Of a stretch of DNA of 34,238 nucleotides, positions 22,346 to 31,233 are shown one piece after another. Origin of the DNA: Amphritea sp. 1_MG-2023 (GTDB lineage Bacteria; Pseudomonadota; Gammaproteobacteria; Pseudomonadales; Balneatricaceae); NCBI RefSeq assembly GCF_030547545.1, contig NZ_JAUOQE010000040.1, positions 1-34,238 of the forward strand. The letters run 5' to 3'. The notes under the pieces were generated by a model. It worked only from the letters and a program-made list of their open reading frames with translations, ran no database searches and had not been told where the DNA came from. Position 1 is the first letter of the stretch. Each line of letters begins with the position of its first letter. The position numbers and the translations under genes were made by a program.

Positions 22346-24808
22346 TTAGAGCCGTTGGAGTTGATGGAAACCACTCTGACGGTGACTGATGAAGGTGCTA
22401 AGCGTAAATAACGCTGCGCCGGCAAGAGGCAATAGCAGCCAAAGACTCGGATGCAGGATGGCGGGTAATTCGAGCAAGCGATAGCTGATCAGGCCGGTGA
22501 TGATTTCTGTCAACAGGGCGGCCATCATGCCACTGGCAAGCCCCAGCAGAGCGAATTCCAAGATATCCAATTGACGCGTCTGTCTGGGGGTGCTGCCCAG
22601 TACCTGAAGTAGGGCATTTTCGTGACGTCGTTGTTCCAGTTCTTGATAAACTAATAATTGCAGCAGGACTAAACCGGCAGCGATGGTGAGTCCGAGAATC
22701 AGGGTCGAGGCTTGAATTAAACGATCGATCAAGGTGCTGGCTTGATCAATCCACTGGCTGACATCGATAAGTGTTAGCGCTGGGAATTGTTGTAACAGTT
22801 CGCGGCTAAGTCCCGCCTGTTGTTGCTCGAGACGAAAGCTAGTGATGTAAGTTTGTGGATAATTTTGTAACACCCCAGGGCTGAAAATGATGTAAAAATT
22901 GGGCCTGAACGAGCGCCACTCAACCTGACGGATATTACTAATCGTGGCACTAAACGGTTGCCCTGCGACCTCAAAGCCAACTTTATCGCCTAAGGTTAAA
23001 CCTAAACTGCTGGCCAATTGTTGTTCGATGGAGATTAAATTCTCTTGCGTTTCTGCAGGCCACCACTCTCCTGCCAGCAGTTTATTATGTGCTGGCGCAA
23101 AGGCCGACCAGCTTAAATTTAGCTCTCTTTTTAAAGCATTATGTTGCCTCTGCTCGGGGCTGAGTACCGCTTCGGGGGGCTGATCATTGATCCGCATCAC
23201 GCGCCCTCGAATCATGGGGTAAAGGGTGGTATCGATACCGGATTCGGTGAGAAATTGACTCAGCGGTTGCAGCTCCCATGGTTGAATATTTATCACAAAC
23301 TGGTTTGGCGTGTTAACTGGTAGTTGTTGCTGCCAACGGTTAACCAGCTCTGTTTGAGTGAGTAGTAGGCTGCTGAGCAGGGTTAGCAATAGACACATAA
23401 TCCCCAGTTGAATGCGATGCCATTGGCGTTGTTGACGTAAACGATAACGTAGTAAGCGCCCGAGGCGGAAGCGGCGAGCCAAGAGGTGACCAAGCGGTGG
23501 AAGTATGAAACTGGCGCAGAGGCCGGCGATCAGAATCGTTGCCACGGTGAGTGTGATGGCTGCCAACGCATTGATGACTGAACCTAGATATAAGCTGATG
23601 ACGATCGCTGCAAGCGTCAGGATGATCAGTCGGATAGGCCAACTCAGTCCTTGATGGCTGAGTTGATCGCGGCGTAACAGGCCCATCACGGGAATACGAC
23701 TGATGCGCAGTAGCGGTGCAAAGCCAAGCAGTATGAGTAACGTTAAACTTAACAATGGCCCTGTCGCGAATAGGCGGTAATCTGGCGCCGGCAAACCGGA
23801 TGGCACTAGCGTTTGTAATAACGAGGCGGTGAGTTGCAAGACGATACCACTGGCCAGTAAACCCGCTAAGGCGGCCAGTCCCCAACCCAGTAGTAACTTC
23901 AATAGATATAATCGCAGGATCTGTTGCGGTCTCAGCCCCAAGCATTGAAGTAGCGCGCTACGACGATATTGTGCACTGCTGTAACGGCGCAGGCTTAAGG
24001 TGATTAGCAAGCCACAAAGCAATAAACCGAATAGCGATGTCATGCGTAAGAAATGGGAAGCGTTTTGCAATGCCCCTGTGGCGAGAGGTTGATCTGCATA
24101 GACCGACCAGAGTCGCTGTTGCGGAGTGAGTTGATTGTTTAAATGGTTATAAAAATCACGGATCGGGGCTTCTGCACCGCTGAAGAGTGTGCGATAGCCG
24201 ATGCGACTACCTGGCTGTATGACTCGCGTAGCTGCTAGGTCTTGATCGTTAATCAGGAGTTGTGGGCTGAAGCTGCGAAAGCCGGTGCCGCGATCGGGGG
24301 AACTGAGCACCGCCGCGGTGATTTTAAAATCTGCGTAGCCGAGGCTAATCGTGGCCCCCACTTTCAGGCCCATCCGCTCTAGTAGTTGTTGCTCGGCCCA
24401 TGCGGTGCCGGGCGTGGGTATCGGTGTTGATTGCTCGGGTGAGGTGATGATCTCTCCGCGCAAAGGATAAGGTTCGCTAACCGCCCTGACAGAGCTCAGG
24501 AGCATCTGTTCGCTGGTGCTCACCATCGAAGAAAACTGTACGACATCGGTGTAGCGCAGACCCCGTTGTTGGGCAACTTGATGCAGCGCTTCGTTAATGG
24601 GTTGACTATCACTCAGGCTTAAATCGGCCCCCAACATGGTCGCACTTTGTCGATTAAGCCCCTTTTCTAATTGATTACCTAACAGTGCGAGGAAGCCGGA
24701 TAGCGCCGTGGCGAGGAAGAGTGCCAGTAGTAGCGCTCGCCACTCAAAGGTGAGTAGGTCTGAGCGGGACTGCTTTAAGGCGAGACGAATAAGCTGTTTT
24801 GTTCTCAT
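22346..24808 (-). CDS. ybbP: ABC transporter permease, YbbP type
   Basis: About 820 aa from ATG 24808 (AGGAG at good spacing, start 1 bp after the ybbA stop); a longer reading to 24877 would overlap ybbA. Large FtsX/MacB-fold permease: TM near residue 20-45, a large periplasmic domain, a central cluster of membrane helices (LLGWGLAALAGLLASGIVLQL, LLLGFAPLLRI, IIVI...), a second periplasmic domain, and three C-terminal helices (LILGLTIAAGLVLLQLLVY; a block with GLASGMMAALLTEIITG). Fits E. coli YbbP (804 aa), partner of YbbA. Substrate not established; association with TesA suggests lipid-related traffic. Confidence 0.9.
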   Translation of the reverse strand: MRTKQLIRLALKQSRSDLLTFEWRALLLALFLATALSGFLALLGNQLEKGLNRQSATMLGADLSLSDSQPINEALHQVAQQRGLRYTDVVQFSSMVSTSEQMLLSSVRAVSEPYPLRGEIITSPEQSTPIPTPGTAWAEQQLLERMGLKVGATISLGYADFKITAAVLSSPDRGTGFRSFSPQLLINDQDLAATRVIQPGSRIGYRTLFSGAEAPIRDFYNHLNNQLTPQQRLWSVYADQPLATGALQNASHFLRMTSLFGLLLCGLLITLSLRRYSSAQYRRSALLQCLGLRPQQILRLYLLKLLLGWGLAALAGLLASGIVLQLTASLLQTLVPSGLPAPDYRLFATGPLLSLTLLILLGFAPLLRISRIPVMGLLRRDQLSHQGLSWPIRLIILTLAAIVISLYLGSVINALAAITLTVATILIAGLCASFILPPLGHLLARRFRLGRLLRYRLRQQRQWHRIQLGIMCLLLTLLSSLLLTQTELVNRWQQQLPVNTPNQFVINIQPWELQPLSQFLTESGIDTTLYPMIRGRVMRINDQPPEAVLSPEQRQHNALKRELNLSWSAFAPAHNKLLAGEWWPAETQENLISIEQQLASSLGLTLGDKVGFEVAGQPFSATISNIRQVEWRSFRPNFYIIFSPGVLQNYPQTYITSFRLEQQQAGLSRELLQQFPALTLIDVSQWIDQASTLIDRLIQASTLILGLTIAAGLVLLQLLVYQELEQRRHENALLQVLGSTPRQTRQLDILEFALLGLASGMMAALLTEIITGLISYRLLELPAILHPSLWLLLPLAGAALFTLSTFISHRQSGFHQLQRL

Positions 24809-24809
24809 A

Positions 24810-25496
24810 TTATTGCTCCTGCAGCGTTCCATTATGCAGGTAAAGGCGTCGCTGACAGCGCTGCGCCAGAGAGGCATCGTGAGTGATTAGAATCAGCGTG
24901 GTATTTAACTGACGGTTGAGATCAAACAGTTGTTCAATGATCTCTTGTCCGGTCTTTTCATCGAGATTGCCGGTGGGTTCATCCGCGAATAGCAGACTGG
25001 GTTCGGTGGCAAAGGCTCGCGCAATCGCGACGCGTTGCTGTTCACCGCCGGATAACCGAGAAGGAGTGTGTTGATGACGGTGACTCAAACCGACTCGGTC
25101 AAGCCAGTAACCCGCCTGTTCTGCTGGATGTGGATGGCCCTGAATCTCTAGAGCTAACTGCACATTATCGAGGGCACTAAGTTCGGGTAACAGCTGAAAC
25201 GACTGAAACACAAAGCTGATATGATTGGCGCGTAATTCAGCACGGGAGGCCTCATCAAGTCCTGCTAGGGGTTGGCCGAGTAACGCTATACTGCCTTCGC
25301 TAGGCTCATCAAGCCCCGCCAGAATGCTCAGCAGCGTCGACTTTCCTGCCCCAGATGGGCCAATAATGGCAACACTTTCGCCCGCTTCGGCGCGGATGTT
25401 GATATGATTGAATATATTCAGTCCACCGCGCTCATCGGCAAATGTTTTAGCCAGTGCGGTGGCAATCAAAACAGAACAGGGTTCAGGAGTCGTCAT
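24810..25496 (-). CDS. ybbA: ABC transporter ATP-binding protein, YbbA type
   Basis: 228 aa from ATG 25496 (MTTPEPCSVLI...), LolD/MacB family. Walker A GPSGAGKS, Q-loop FVFQSFQLLPELS, signature LSGGEQQRVAIARA, Walker B LLFADEPTGNLD, H-loop ITHD. Stops 1 bp before the permease start, so tightly coupled. Its start codon overlaps the tesA start codon on the other strand (CATG); a frame extending to 25565 would run into tesA and has no RBS. The E. coli ybbA/tesA pair has the same divergent overlapping layout. Confidence 0.93.
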   Translation of the reverse strand: MTTPEPCSVLIATALAKTFADERGGLNIFNHINIRAEAGESVAIIGPSGAGKSTLLSILAGLDEPSEGSIALLGQPLAGLDEASRAELRANHISFVFQSFQLLPELSALDNVQLALEIQGHPHPAEQAGYWLDRVGLSHRHQHTPSRLSGGEQQRVAIARAFATEPSLLFADEPTGNLDEKTGQEIIEQLFDLNRQLNTTLILITHDASLAQRCQRRLYLHNGTLQEQ

Positions 25497-26103
25497 GGCA
25501 TCTCTATTTGGAATCGGCTTATTATTGCTGTCTAGCTTAGCATGGAGTGGTTCAGTTTTAATCATGGGTGATAGCCTTTCAGCAGCCTATGGTATCCCAG
25601 CGAATAAAGGTTGGGTGACGTTGCTGGAACAACGCTTGGCGCAAAGTCATCCTGACTATGACGTGATCAATGTCAGCATCAGTGGCGAAACGACTCACGG
25701 AGGTATTACGCGCTTGCCTGCCGCATTGGATCAATATCAGCCCGAACTGGTGGTGCTGGAACTAGGGGCGAATGATGGTTTACGGGGAGCCCCCCTTCAA
25801 TTGATCGAAAATAACCTGAATCTACTGGTGAACCAAGCGCGAGCCGCAGGGGCCGCGGTATTATTGTTGGAGATGCAAATTCCACCGAACTATGGTCCCC
25901 GTTATAGCGAGGGATTTACGGCGTTATTTAGTCGGGTCGCTGAACAGCAGCAAGTGCCTTTGGTGCCATTTTTTATGGCCACAGTGGTGTTACAGCCCGA
26001 ACTCATGCAAGCCGATGGTCTTCACCCTACAGCGAAGGCTCAGCCGGCTCTGCTCGATCAAGTGTGGCCGGCGTTACTTGATCTTCTTCAGCCAGCGGGA
26101 TAA
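25495..26103 (+). CDS. tesA: TesA-like SGNH esterase/lysophospholipase
   Basis: 202 aa from ATG 25495, with AGGAG seven bases upstream. Signal peptide about 1-19 (ending AWSG). SGNH hydrolase blocks: GDSLS (Ser27 nucleophile), ISGETTHGG (Gly), LVLELGANDG (Asn), DGLHPT (catalytic Asp and His). TesA is a periplasmic multifunctional thioesterase/arylesterase/lysophospholipase L1. The 5' end overlaps ybbA by 2 bp and the 3' end overlaps the convergent histidine kinase gene by 77 bp. Confidence 0.94.
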   Translation: MASLFGIGLLLLSSLAWSGSVLIMGDSLSAAYGIPANKGWVTLLEQRLAQSHPDYDVINVSISGETTHGGITRLPAALDQYQPELVVLELGANDGLRGAPLQLIENNLNLLVNQARAAGAAVLLLEMQIPPNYGPRYSEGFTALFSRVAEQQQVPLVPFFMATVVLQPELMQADGLHPTAKAQPALLDQVWPALLDLLQPAG

Positions 26104-27802
26104 TGGCGATGATACGGGTACCATGGTCATGGTTTTTACGGACCTGAAAGAAGCCTCCAAGCGCCCTAACTCGTTCACGCATACCTATTAGGCCAAAGCC
26201 TTTTTTGAAGGCTTCGGCTTCAATATCAAAACCACAACCATCATCGCTGATCATCAACTCGAGACGATCACCGCTGATCTCTTTCCGCTGTCCTTGTGAG
26301 GTACGGTGAATATCTAACCAGACATTGCGAGCCTGATGGGCGTATTTAATAATATTGCTAAAGGCTTCCTGAGTTAGCCGAAACAGGGAGATGTTATAAA
26401 CTTCCGACATCTCGTTGAGGGGACCTTGGAAATCGGTATGTAAGGTGATGCCATGCTCTTTAAAACGATTCGATACGATACACTCCCGAATAGCGTCGAC
26501 GACTCCTAGATCATCGAGTGCCGAAGGCCTCAGACTACGCATCATGCCGTAGGTGACATCATAGATATTCTGAGCAATCGCATCAATCGACTCGGCAGTT
26601 TGATTAACGAGACTGCTTTCTTCTGGATGAGTACGTTTCAGAATTTTAGCATCAGTACGAATCGCGGTGAGCGACTGACCCAGCTCATCATGCAGTTCTC
26701 TGGATAGATTGCGCCGCTCCCGTTCTTGTACGGCGAGTATTTGATGTGTTAATTGACGGTTTTCGAGTAACTGCTCGCGAAGTTCTCGAGTGCGTTTATC
26801 AATGCGTATCTCTAGCTGCTGACGTTCGTGGTGTAATGTTTCATAGACGGATGAATGCTCAATGGCCGCTCGCACTTTCTGATTTAAATAAGCGGTGAGC
26901 ATAAAAAAGAAGGCAATGGATGCCGATATCAGTGTGAGCAGCATCCCTAAGTTAATATCTTTGGCGTTGATTTGATGCACAATATTTAATTGGAAAGACT
27001 GTCCGAAGCGATTAATCGTGCGTTGCTCTTCTAGTCTAGGGAGCCAGTCAAAAAAGGATGGCGGCGGGGCTGATTGGTAATGATCGATAATATTTCCCTG
27101 CCCATTCAGTAGGCTAATGCTTTCATGCTCGGCGAGGAAGCTGGTCTCTGGAAGCAGACCATCGGTATTGATCACGAGAGAGGCGATATAGAGGTTTTGT
27201 GGACTCTGCTCTGTATCGCGGGCGAAAAAGGCGAGAAATAAACCATAGCTGTTTTGCTTTTGCTCTAAAGGAAAAGGGGGGGATGTGATTGGTTGATGAT
27301 ATTGTCGAGCAAAGCGGATAGTTTCGGCAAATAATGGATCGGCCAAGAGGTCTTTGTTGAGCAGATAGCGGGTATCGGATGTTTGTGGCTCAATAAAGGT
27401 TATTGGAAAGCGGGCATTGTGATGCGTGCCTTGAGGGTCGATCTGATAATGGCTGGTGGTGCCGTAGCTTTGGCTGAGCGGAGGCCGCTGTTGTTGAATT
27501 TGCAGTCGTTCGATATGTGGATATCGTCGGCGAATTTCATGCGCAAAACCTCGAATCGCCTCATCGTCATTGGGAGCTGCGGAAACCAACAGGGTGAAGC
27601 TCTGTAATAGGACTTCATTGATGTAGGTTTTTTCATAAATAGATGAGTAGACAAAGTGGGCATCATTACGGAGCGTTTTTTTCAGCCGATCATAATCAGA
27701 GAGTAGACTGATGCTCACCATGAGTAGGGTGAGTGATAGCCAGATGGCGGTAGTAAGCGAGAAATAGCTTTTTTGCATGGCGGTGTTTGGTTCCGTGACC
27801 AT
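26027..27802 (-). CDS. Membrane sensor histidine kinase, NarL-type HisKA_3
   Basis: Up to 591 aa (start 27802; the ATG at 27778, MQKSYFSL, is an equally good choice; neither RBS is strong). TM1 about 18-34; a 250-residue periplasmic domain whose beginning (LLQSFTLLVSAA... FAHEIRRRYPHIERLQI) resembles CHASE sensors; TM2 about 286-304; a coiled coil; then HisKA_3 with RRNLSRELHDELGQSLTAIRTDAKIL (His371) and an HATPase domain with DDGCGFD and KGFGLIGMRERVRALGG. It should phosphorylate a LuxR/NarL-type response regulator, none of which is in the window. Tail overlaps tesA convergently. Confidence 0.9.
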   Translation of the reverse strand: MVTEPNTAMQKSYFSLTTAIWLSLTLLMVSISLLSDYDRLKKTLRNDAHFVYSSIYEKTYINEVLLQSFTLLVSAAPNDDEAIRGFAHEIRRRYPHIERLQIQQQRPPLSQSYGTTSHYQIDPQGTHHNARFPITFIEPQTSDTRYLLNKDLLADPLFAETIRFARQYHQPITSPPFPLEQKQNSYGLFLAFFARDTEQSPQNLYIASLVINTDGLLPETSFLAEHESISLLNGQGNIIDHYQSAPPPSFFDWLPRLEEQRTINRFGQSFQLNIVHQINAKDINLGMLLTLISASIAFFFMLTAYLNQKVRAAIEHSSVYETLHHERQQLEIRIDKRTRELREQLLENRQLTHQILAVQERERRNLSRELHDELGQSLTAIRTDAKILKRTHPEESSLVNQTAESIDAIAQNIYDVTYGMMRSLRPSALDDLGVVDAIRECIVSNRFKEHGITLHTDFQGPLNEMSEVYNISLFRLTQEAFSNIIKYAHQARNVWLDIHRTSQGQRKEISGDRLELMISDDGCGFDIEAEAFKKGFGLIGMRERVRALGGFFQVRKNHDHGTRIIAIIPLAEEDQVTPATLDRAEPAEPSL

Positions 27803-27868
27803 CCGATGAAATCCGTATCATGATCTAAGTGTAATCTATTTCCCTGTAGAGCTAAATCGGAAGTAAAA

Positions 27869-27892
27869 AAAAGGCATCATAAGATGCCTTTT
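27869..27892. terminator. Terminator of sodB
   Basis: AAAAGGCATC (27869-27878) / GATGCCTTTT (27883-27892), loop ATAA. On the minus strand the stem is followed by a run of Ts (27868-27865), as expected for sodB, whose stop is 15 bp upstream. Confidence 0.9.
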
Positions 27893-27906
27893 CAACGTTT
27901 GCTCGT

Positions 27907-28491
27907 TTAGCCAGCCAGGTTCTGGTTAACAAAGTCCCAGTTGACCAGAGCCCAGAAACCTTTCAGGTAGTCAGGGCGTACGTTACGGTAATCGATGTAG
28001 TAAGCATGTTCCCATAGATCGACGGTCAGCAGTGCAGTCTGACCATTGGTCATTGGTGTTCCTGCATTGCTGGTGTTGACGATTTCCAGAGAACCGTCAG
28101 CGTTTTTCACGAGCCAAGTCCAGCTAGAGCCGAAGTTGTTAACCGCTTTGTCGTTTAGTTCTTCTTGGAATGCAGCAAAAGAACCCCATTTAGCGTTGAT
28201 CGCATCGGCTACTGCGCCGGTTGGCTCACCGCCACCGTTTGGAGACAGGCAGTTCCAGTAGAACGTGTGGTTCCAGATTTGCGCGGCATTGTTGAATACA
28301 CCACCGGCAGGCGCAGACATGATGATCTCTTCTAGAGATTTGTTCTCGTATTCGGTACCCGGAATCAGACCGTTCAATTTAACGACGTAAGTGTTGTGGT
28401 GTTTACCGTGGTGGAAGTCCAGCGTCTCGGCAGAGATATGGGGTTCCAGTGCATCTTTGGCAAAGGGCAGTGCTGGCAGTTCAAAGCTCAT
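27907..28491 (-). CDS. sodB: Superoxide dismutase, Fe type
   Basis: 194 aa, the usual length (E. coli SodB 193). Cytoplasmic dismutation of superoxide to oxygen and hydrogen peroxide. Metal ligands His27, His75, Asp158, His162 are all present; [20 protein letters not shown] and the Trp/Gln context are those of iron rather than manganese enzymes. Starts [20 protein letters not shown], standard for the family. Own terminator; upstream a 180-bp region before the MITE copy contains its promoter; I found no clear Fur box. Confidence 0.96.
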   Translation of the reverse strand: MSFELPALPFAKDALEPHISAETLDFHHGKHHNTYVVKLNGLIPGTEYENKSLEEIIMSAPAGGVFNNAAQIWNHTFYWNCLSPNGGGEPTGAVADAINAKWGSFAAFQEELNDKAVNNFGSSWTWLVKNADGSLEIVNTSNAGTPMTNGQTALLTVDLWEHAYYIDYRNVRPDYLKGFWALVNWDFVNQNLAG

Positions 28492-28673
28492 AGTTAATTA
28501 CCTTTTATAGTGTCTTATTCAGCATAGGTTGTGAAATCTTTATATAAACCTGACGATTTATATAGGGGCTTGTTAGGAATAATTCAAGCATCGCTTATAT
28601 AGCGTCGCAGAATGATAGCACCCTTGCTGTTGCTTTTCATTGCCTTGTTAATGCCTTAGTAATCAAAGGGAAA

Positions 28674-28944
28674 TTAGGGAAGGTGCGAAAAAGTCAATTG
28701 CGTCTCTGGCTGACAGAGAAGCTGGAGATCAAGGCAACCGTTACAGGCATACTGGCTGTATGTCGAAAAATGTTAACGCTGAGATCCTGCTTTTCTGAAA
28801 GCTCTGAAGGGCGGATATTAGAATGGTCATCTACTTTGTCAGCCAGCTTGAAAAGGTCCAGACATTGCGCTGCACTGGCTTTCGCGTATCTGGCCATTCT
28901 AATGTCCGCAGAGAACATAACAGACTTATTCGCACCTTCCTTAG
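28674..28944. repeat. Target-site duplication TTAG flanking MITE copy 2
   Basis: TTAG at 28674-28677 and at 28941-28944 directly border the element, the same target word as at copy 1. Confidence 0.85.
28678..28940. mobile_element. 263-bp MITE with IS5-like ends, copy 2
   Basis: Same element, same orientation and same length as 4537-4799, about 94% identical by eye (roughly 15 substitutions, no indels). Terminal repeats match at 17 of 18 positions (left end has GAAAAAG for GAATAAG). No coding capacity. It lies between sodB and a small plus-strand gene, 117 bp before the latter's start, so it occupies that gene's upstream region. Confidence 0.88.
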
Positions 28945-29057
28945 CCTGCTGAACGATAGCATCAGACTAAAGTTAGCTGACAGATATGATGGAACTGTTA
29001 GAATCATGGTTCTTACGGTGATAGTAATCATGATAATAAAACAGGTGATAATCGGTT

Positions 29058-29339
29058 ATGGGTAAAGTGTTTCTCTGGATTGCGGCGGTCTTATTGATCG
29101 TTTTTACCGTTAAAACTCAATATCTGACGTCAAAAACCTGGGAGCCATTTAAACAAGGCTGTATGGCGGGTGGTACCGCGACCGAGGAGCAATGTAGCTG
29201 CCTATCGGATTATGTCCATAAACAGTTTAGTGATAATGAAGTTGAACGTATTATGCAGGGTGCTATCAGAGATCCGGCCATGCAGAAAAAAGTTGAAAAT
29301 GTCGTCCGAGTGGGGACGCGGGAATGTAAAGCGCCTTAG
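29058..29339 (+). CDS. Small exported or membrane-anchored protein with four cysteines
   Basis: 93 aa. Residues 4-18 form one hydrophobic helix (uncleaved anchor or signal), followed by a polar domain with Cys35, Cys46, Cys48 and Cys90 (C-x10-C-x-C ... C), suited to disulfides or metal binding. AGGTG is about 10 bases before the ATG, a little far. I do not recognise the family; the helical 'SDNEVERIMQGAIRDPAMQKKVE' pattern resembles many small periplasmic proteins. Upstream DNA is partly made of the MITE. Confidence 0.65.
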   Translation: MGKVFLWIAAVLLIVFTVKTQYLTSKTWEPFKQGCMAGGTATEEQCSCLSDYVHKQFSDNEVERIMQGAIRDPAMQKKVENVVRVGTRECKAP

Positions 29340-29360
29340 CCCAACCTGAGCGCTAACATA

Positions 29361-29455
29361 CTGATGGGGTGAAGCGTTACCTACCCCGTCAGCTGCGCGT
29401 TCATTCGAAAATGTAAGGCTGATACAGCCCTAGGTGTATTGCTCATTCAGCCTTA
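29361..29455. terminator. Two stem-loops between convergent genes
   Basis: CTGATGGGGT (29361-29370) / ACCCCGTCAG (29383-29392), one G/U; and TAAGGCTGA (29414-29422) / TCAGCCTTA (29447-29455) enclosing a nested ATACA/TGTAT stem. The second one includes the nudE stop region. Neither has a good T-run; they probably mark the ends of the two convergent transcripts. Confidence 0.45.
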
Positions 29456-29991
29456 GCGAGTCGATCCCTAATCATGTAGAGTGCGGCAATCGCCCGACCT
29501 TCGGAAAAGTCATCTCGTTCAAATAATTGGTTTATTTGGCTCAATGGCCAGTGAGTGACTTCCATCTCTTCGGGTTCATCGCCAGGCAAACGACAGGGGT
29601 ATAAACCCTGTGCGAGTACCACGGTAATCTTATGGCCCATGTAGTTAGGTGCCGAGGTCATCTCTTTAATGACTTGTAGTTGCTGTGCTCCGAATCCGGC
29701 CTCCTCTTTGAGTTCGCGATTGGCGGCCTGTAGTGCATCTTCACCGGGATCGATGAGACCTTTAGGCAGCGTGAGCAGGTAATCTTCGAGACCAACAGCA
29801 TATTCTTGAATCAGCAAAACGTTTTGTTGATCATCAAGTGCAACAATCATGACTGCGCCTCGGCCACGGTTGGCCAAACGCTCATAGGTTCTTTCAACAC
29901 CATTAGAAAAGCGTAGTTCAAGTTCTTCTACTTGAAATAGGCGGCTTTTGGCAGTGGCGGTTACCTTCAAAATATCCGGTTTTACAGGCAT
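29443..29991 (-). CDS. nudE: NudE-type Nudix hydrolase (ADP compounds)
   Basis: 182 aa. Nudix box at 78-100, GLIDPGEDALQAANRELKEEAGF, with the full G-x5-E-x7-REU-x-EE-x-GU pattern. N-terminus (PDILKVTATAKSRLFQVEELELRFSNGVERTYER) and the C-terminal YP-x-x-x-GDEPEEMEV closely follow E. coli NudE (186 aa), which hydrolyses AP3A, ADP-ribose and NADH. Divergent from yrfG with 68 bp between starts, as at the E. coli nudE/yrf locus neighbourhood. Confidence 0.92.
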   Translation of the reverse strand: MPVKPDILKVTATAKSRLFQVEELELRFSNGVERTYERLANRGRGAVMIVALDDQQNVLLIQEYAVGLEDYLLTLPKGLIDPGEDALQAANRELKEEAGFGAQQLQVIKEMTSAPNYMGHKITVVLAQGLYPCRLPGDEPEEMEVTHWPLSQINQLFERDDFSEGRAIAALYMIRDRLAKAE

Positions 29992-30059
29992 ACTGGATTA
30001 ATCCTCGTCATTCAGTGACAAACCTAACCTAATACTAACCTGCAGCTTTGACTTTTTAT

Positions 30060-30713
30060 ATGGATTGGAAAAATATTGATACGGTGCTTCTGGATATGGA
30101 TGGCACCTTGTTAGATCTACATTTTGATACCTACTTTTGGTTGGAGCATCTTCCGATCCGCTATGCTGAGCTGCATAAGCTGAAACATTCGGAGGTATCG
30201 CAGTGGCTCCATCAAAGAATTATGCAGGAACAAGGTACGTTAAATTGGTACTGTCTTGATTATTGGTCGCAAGCGTTGCAAGTTGATATTAAAGCGTTGA
30301 AGCGGGAGATCCGTGACCGTATCGCGTTTAGGCCCCATGTACATGATTTTCTTGCGCATCTTAAGGATGAAAATATACGTCGTGTTATCGTGACCAACGC
30401 ACATCAGGATAGTTTGTCGCTCAAATTAGAGGAAACTCAGTTAGATCAGTTGGTTGATAATATTGTCTGCTCGCATGATTATCGTGTGCCAAAAGAGCAA
30501 CAGGCCTTTTGGCAGCAATTACAGCGAGATGAGCCGTTTGATCCGGCGCGGACATTGCTGGTGGATGATAGTTTGGCAGTCTTAGCATCGGCTAAACAGT
30601 ATGGTATTACTCACTTACTCAGTATTGTTCAACCCGATAGTCAACAACCAAGACGTGACATTTTAGATTTTAATGCGATAGAGCATTTTGATGAGTTGAT
30701 AAAAAATAGATGA
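30060..30713 (+). CDS. yrfG: GMP/IMP nucleotidase YrfG, HAD family
   Basis: 217 aa from the ATG at 30060 (a TTG at 30048 would add four residues; neither has a strong RBS). HAD motifs: I LLDMDGTLLDL, II VTNAH, III around RVPKEQQAFW, IV LLVDDS. NWYCLDYWSQ and the overall sequence are close to E. coli YrfG, a purine 5'-nucleotidase. Stop overlaps the hslR start by 4 bp (ATGA). First gene of a yrfG-hslR-hslO-pckA series. Confidence 0.92.
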   Translation: MDWKNIDTVLLDMDGTLLDLHFDTYFWLEHLPIRYAELHKLKHSEVSQWLHQRIMQEQGTLNWYCLDYWSQALQVDIKALKREIRDRIAFRPHVHDFLAHLKDENIRRVIVTNAHQDSLSLKLEETQLDQLVDNIVCSHDYRVPKEQQAFWQQLQRDEPFDPARTLLVDDSLAVLASAKQYGITHLLSIVQPDSQQPRRDILDFNAIEHFDELIKNR

Positions 30714-31132
30714 GTAAACGAACGGTTAAGCAGACGGATCATCAAAAGCCTTCTCAGTCAGAGAAAGTTCGCTTGGATAAATGGTTGTGGGCGGCGCGTT
30801 TTTTTAAAACTCGAGGCGCATCGAAAGACGCTGTAGAAGGCGGTAAAGTGCATTATCAGGGACAGCGAGCGAAGTGTAGCCGTATCGTTGAATTAGGCGC
30901 TAAATTAGTTATTCGTCAAGGCCTAGATGAAAAAACAGTGGTCGTGATGGCGATCTCTGATCAGCGTCGCGGCGCCCCTGAAGCGCAGTTACTGTATCAG
31001 GAAACCGAGCAAAGTATAAAGGCGAGAGAAGAGAGGGCCGCATTGCGTAAAGAGATGCGAGGGAATGTTGCTCCTGATCACCGCCCGAATAAAAAAGATC
31101 GGCGGAAGATTATACAGTTTAAGGATCGCTAG
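30710..31132 (+). CDS. hslR: Heat-shock protein 15, S4-domain RNA-binding protein
   Basis: 140 aa. S4 domain VRLDKWLWAARFFKTRGASKDAVEGGKVHYQG followed by a basic tail (KDRRKIIQFKDR). HslR binds stalled 50S subunits carrying a peptidyl-tRNA and helps recycle them after heat shock. Translationally coupled to yrfG. Confidence 0.94.
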   Translation: MSKRTVKQTDHQKPSQSEKVRLDKWLWAARFFKTRGASKDAVEGGKVHYQGQRAKCSRIVELGAKLVIRQGLDEKTVVVMAISDQRRGAPEAQLLYQETEQSIKAREERAALRKEMRGNVAPDHRPNKKDRRKIIQFKDR

Positions 31133-31233
31133 ATTTGCGGCGATTATGATAATATTTAGGGCTGGTCGGGCCAGGTTATTGGTTTAGCGAGTCCCGCTAA
31201 CCTTCAGTTAAGAGATAGGTTTTAGAGAATATC

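Noticed and set aside
28492-28677. Fur box upstream of sodB
   Set aside because: No segment matched the Fur dyad convincingly by eye.
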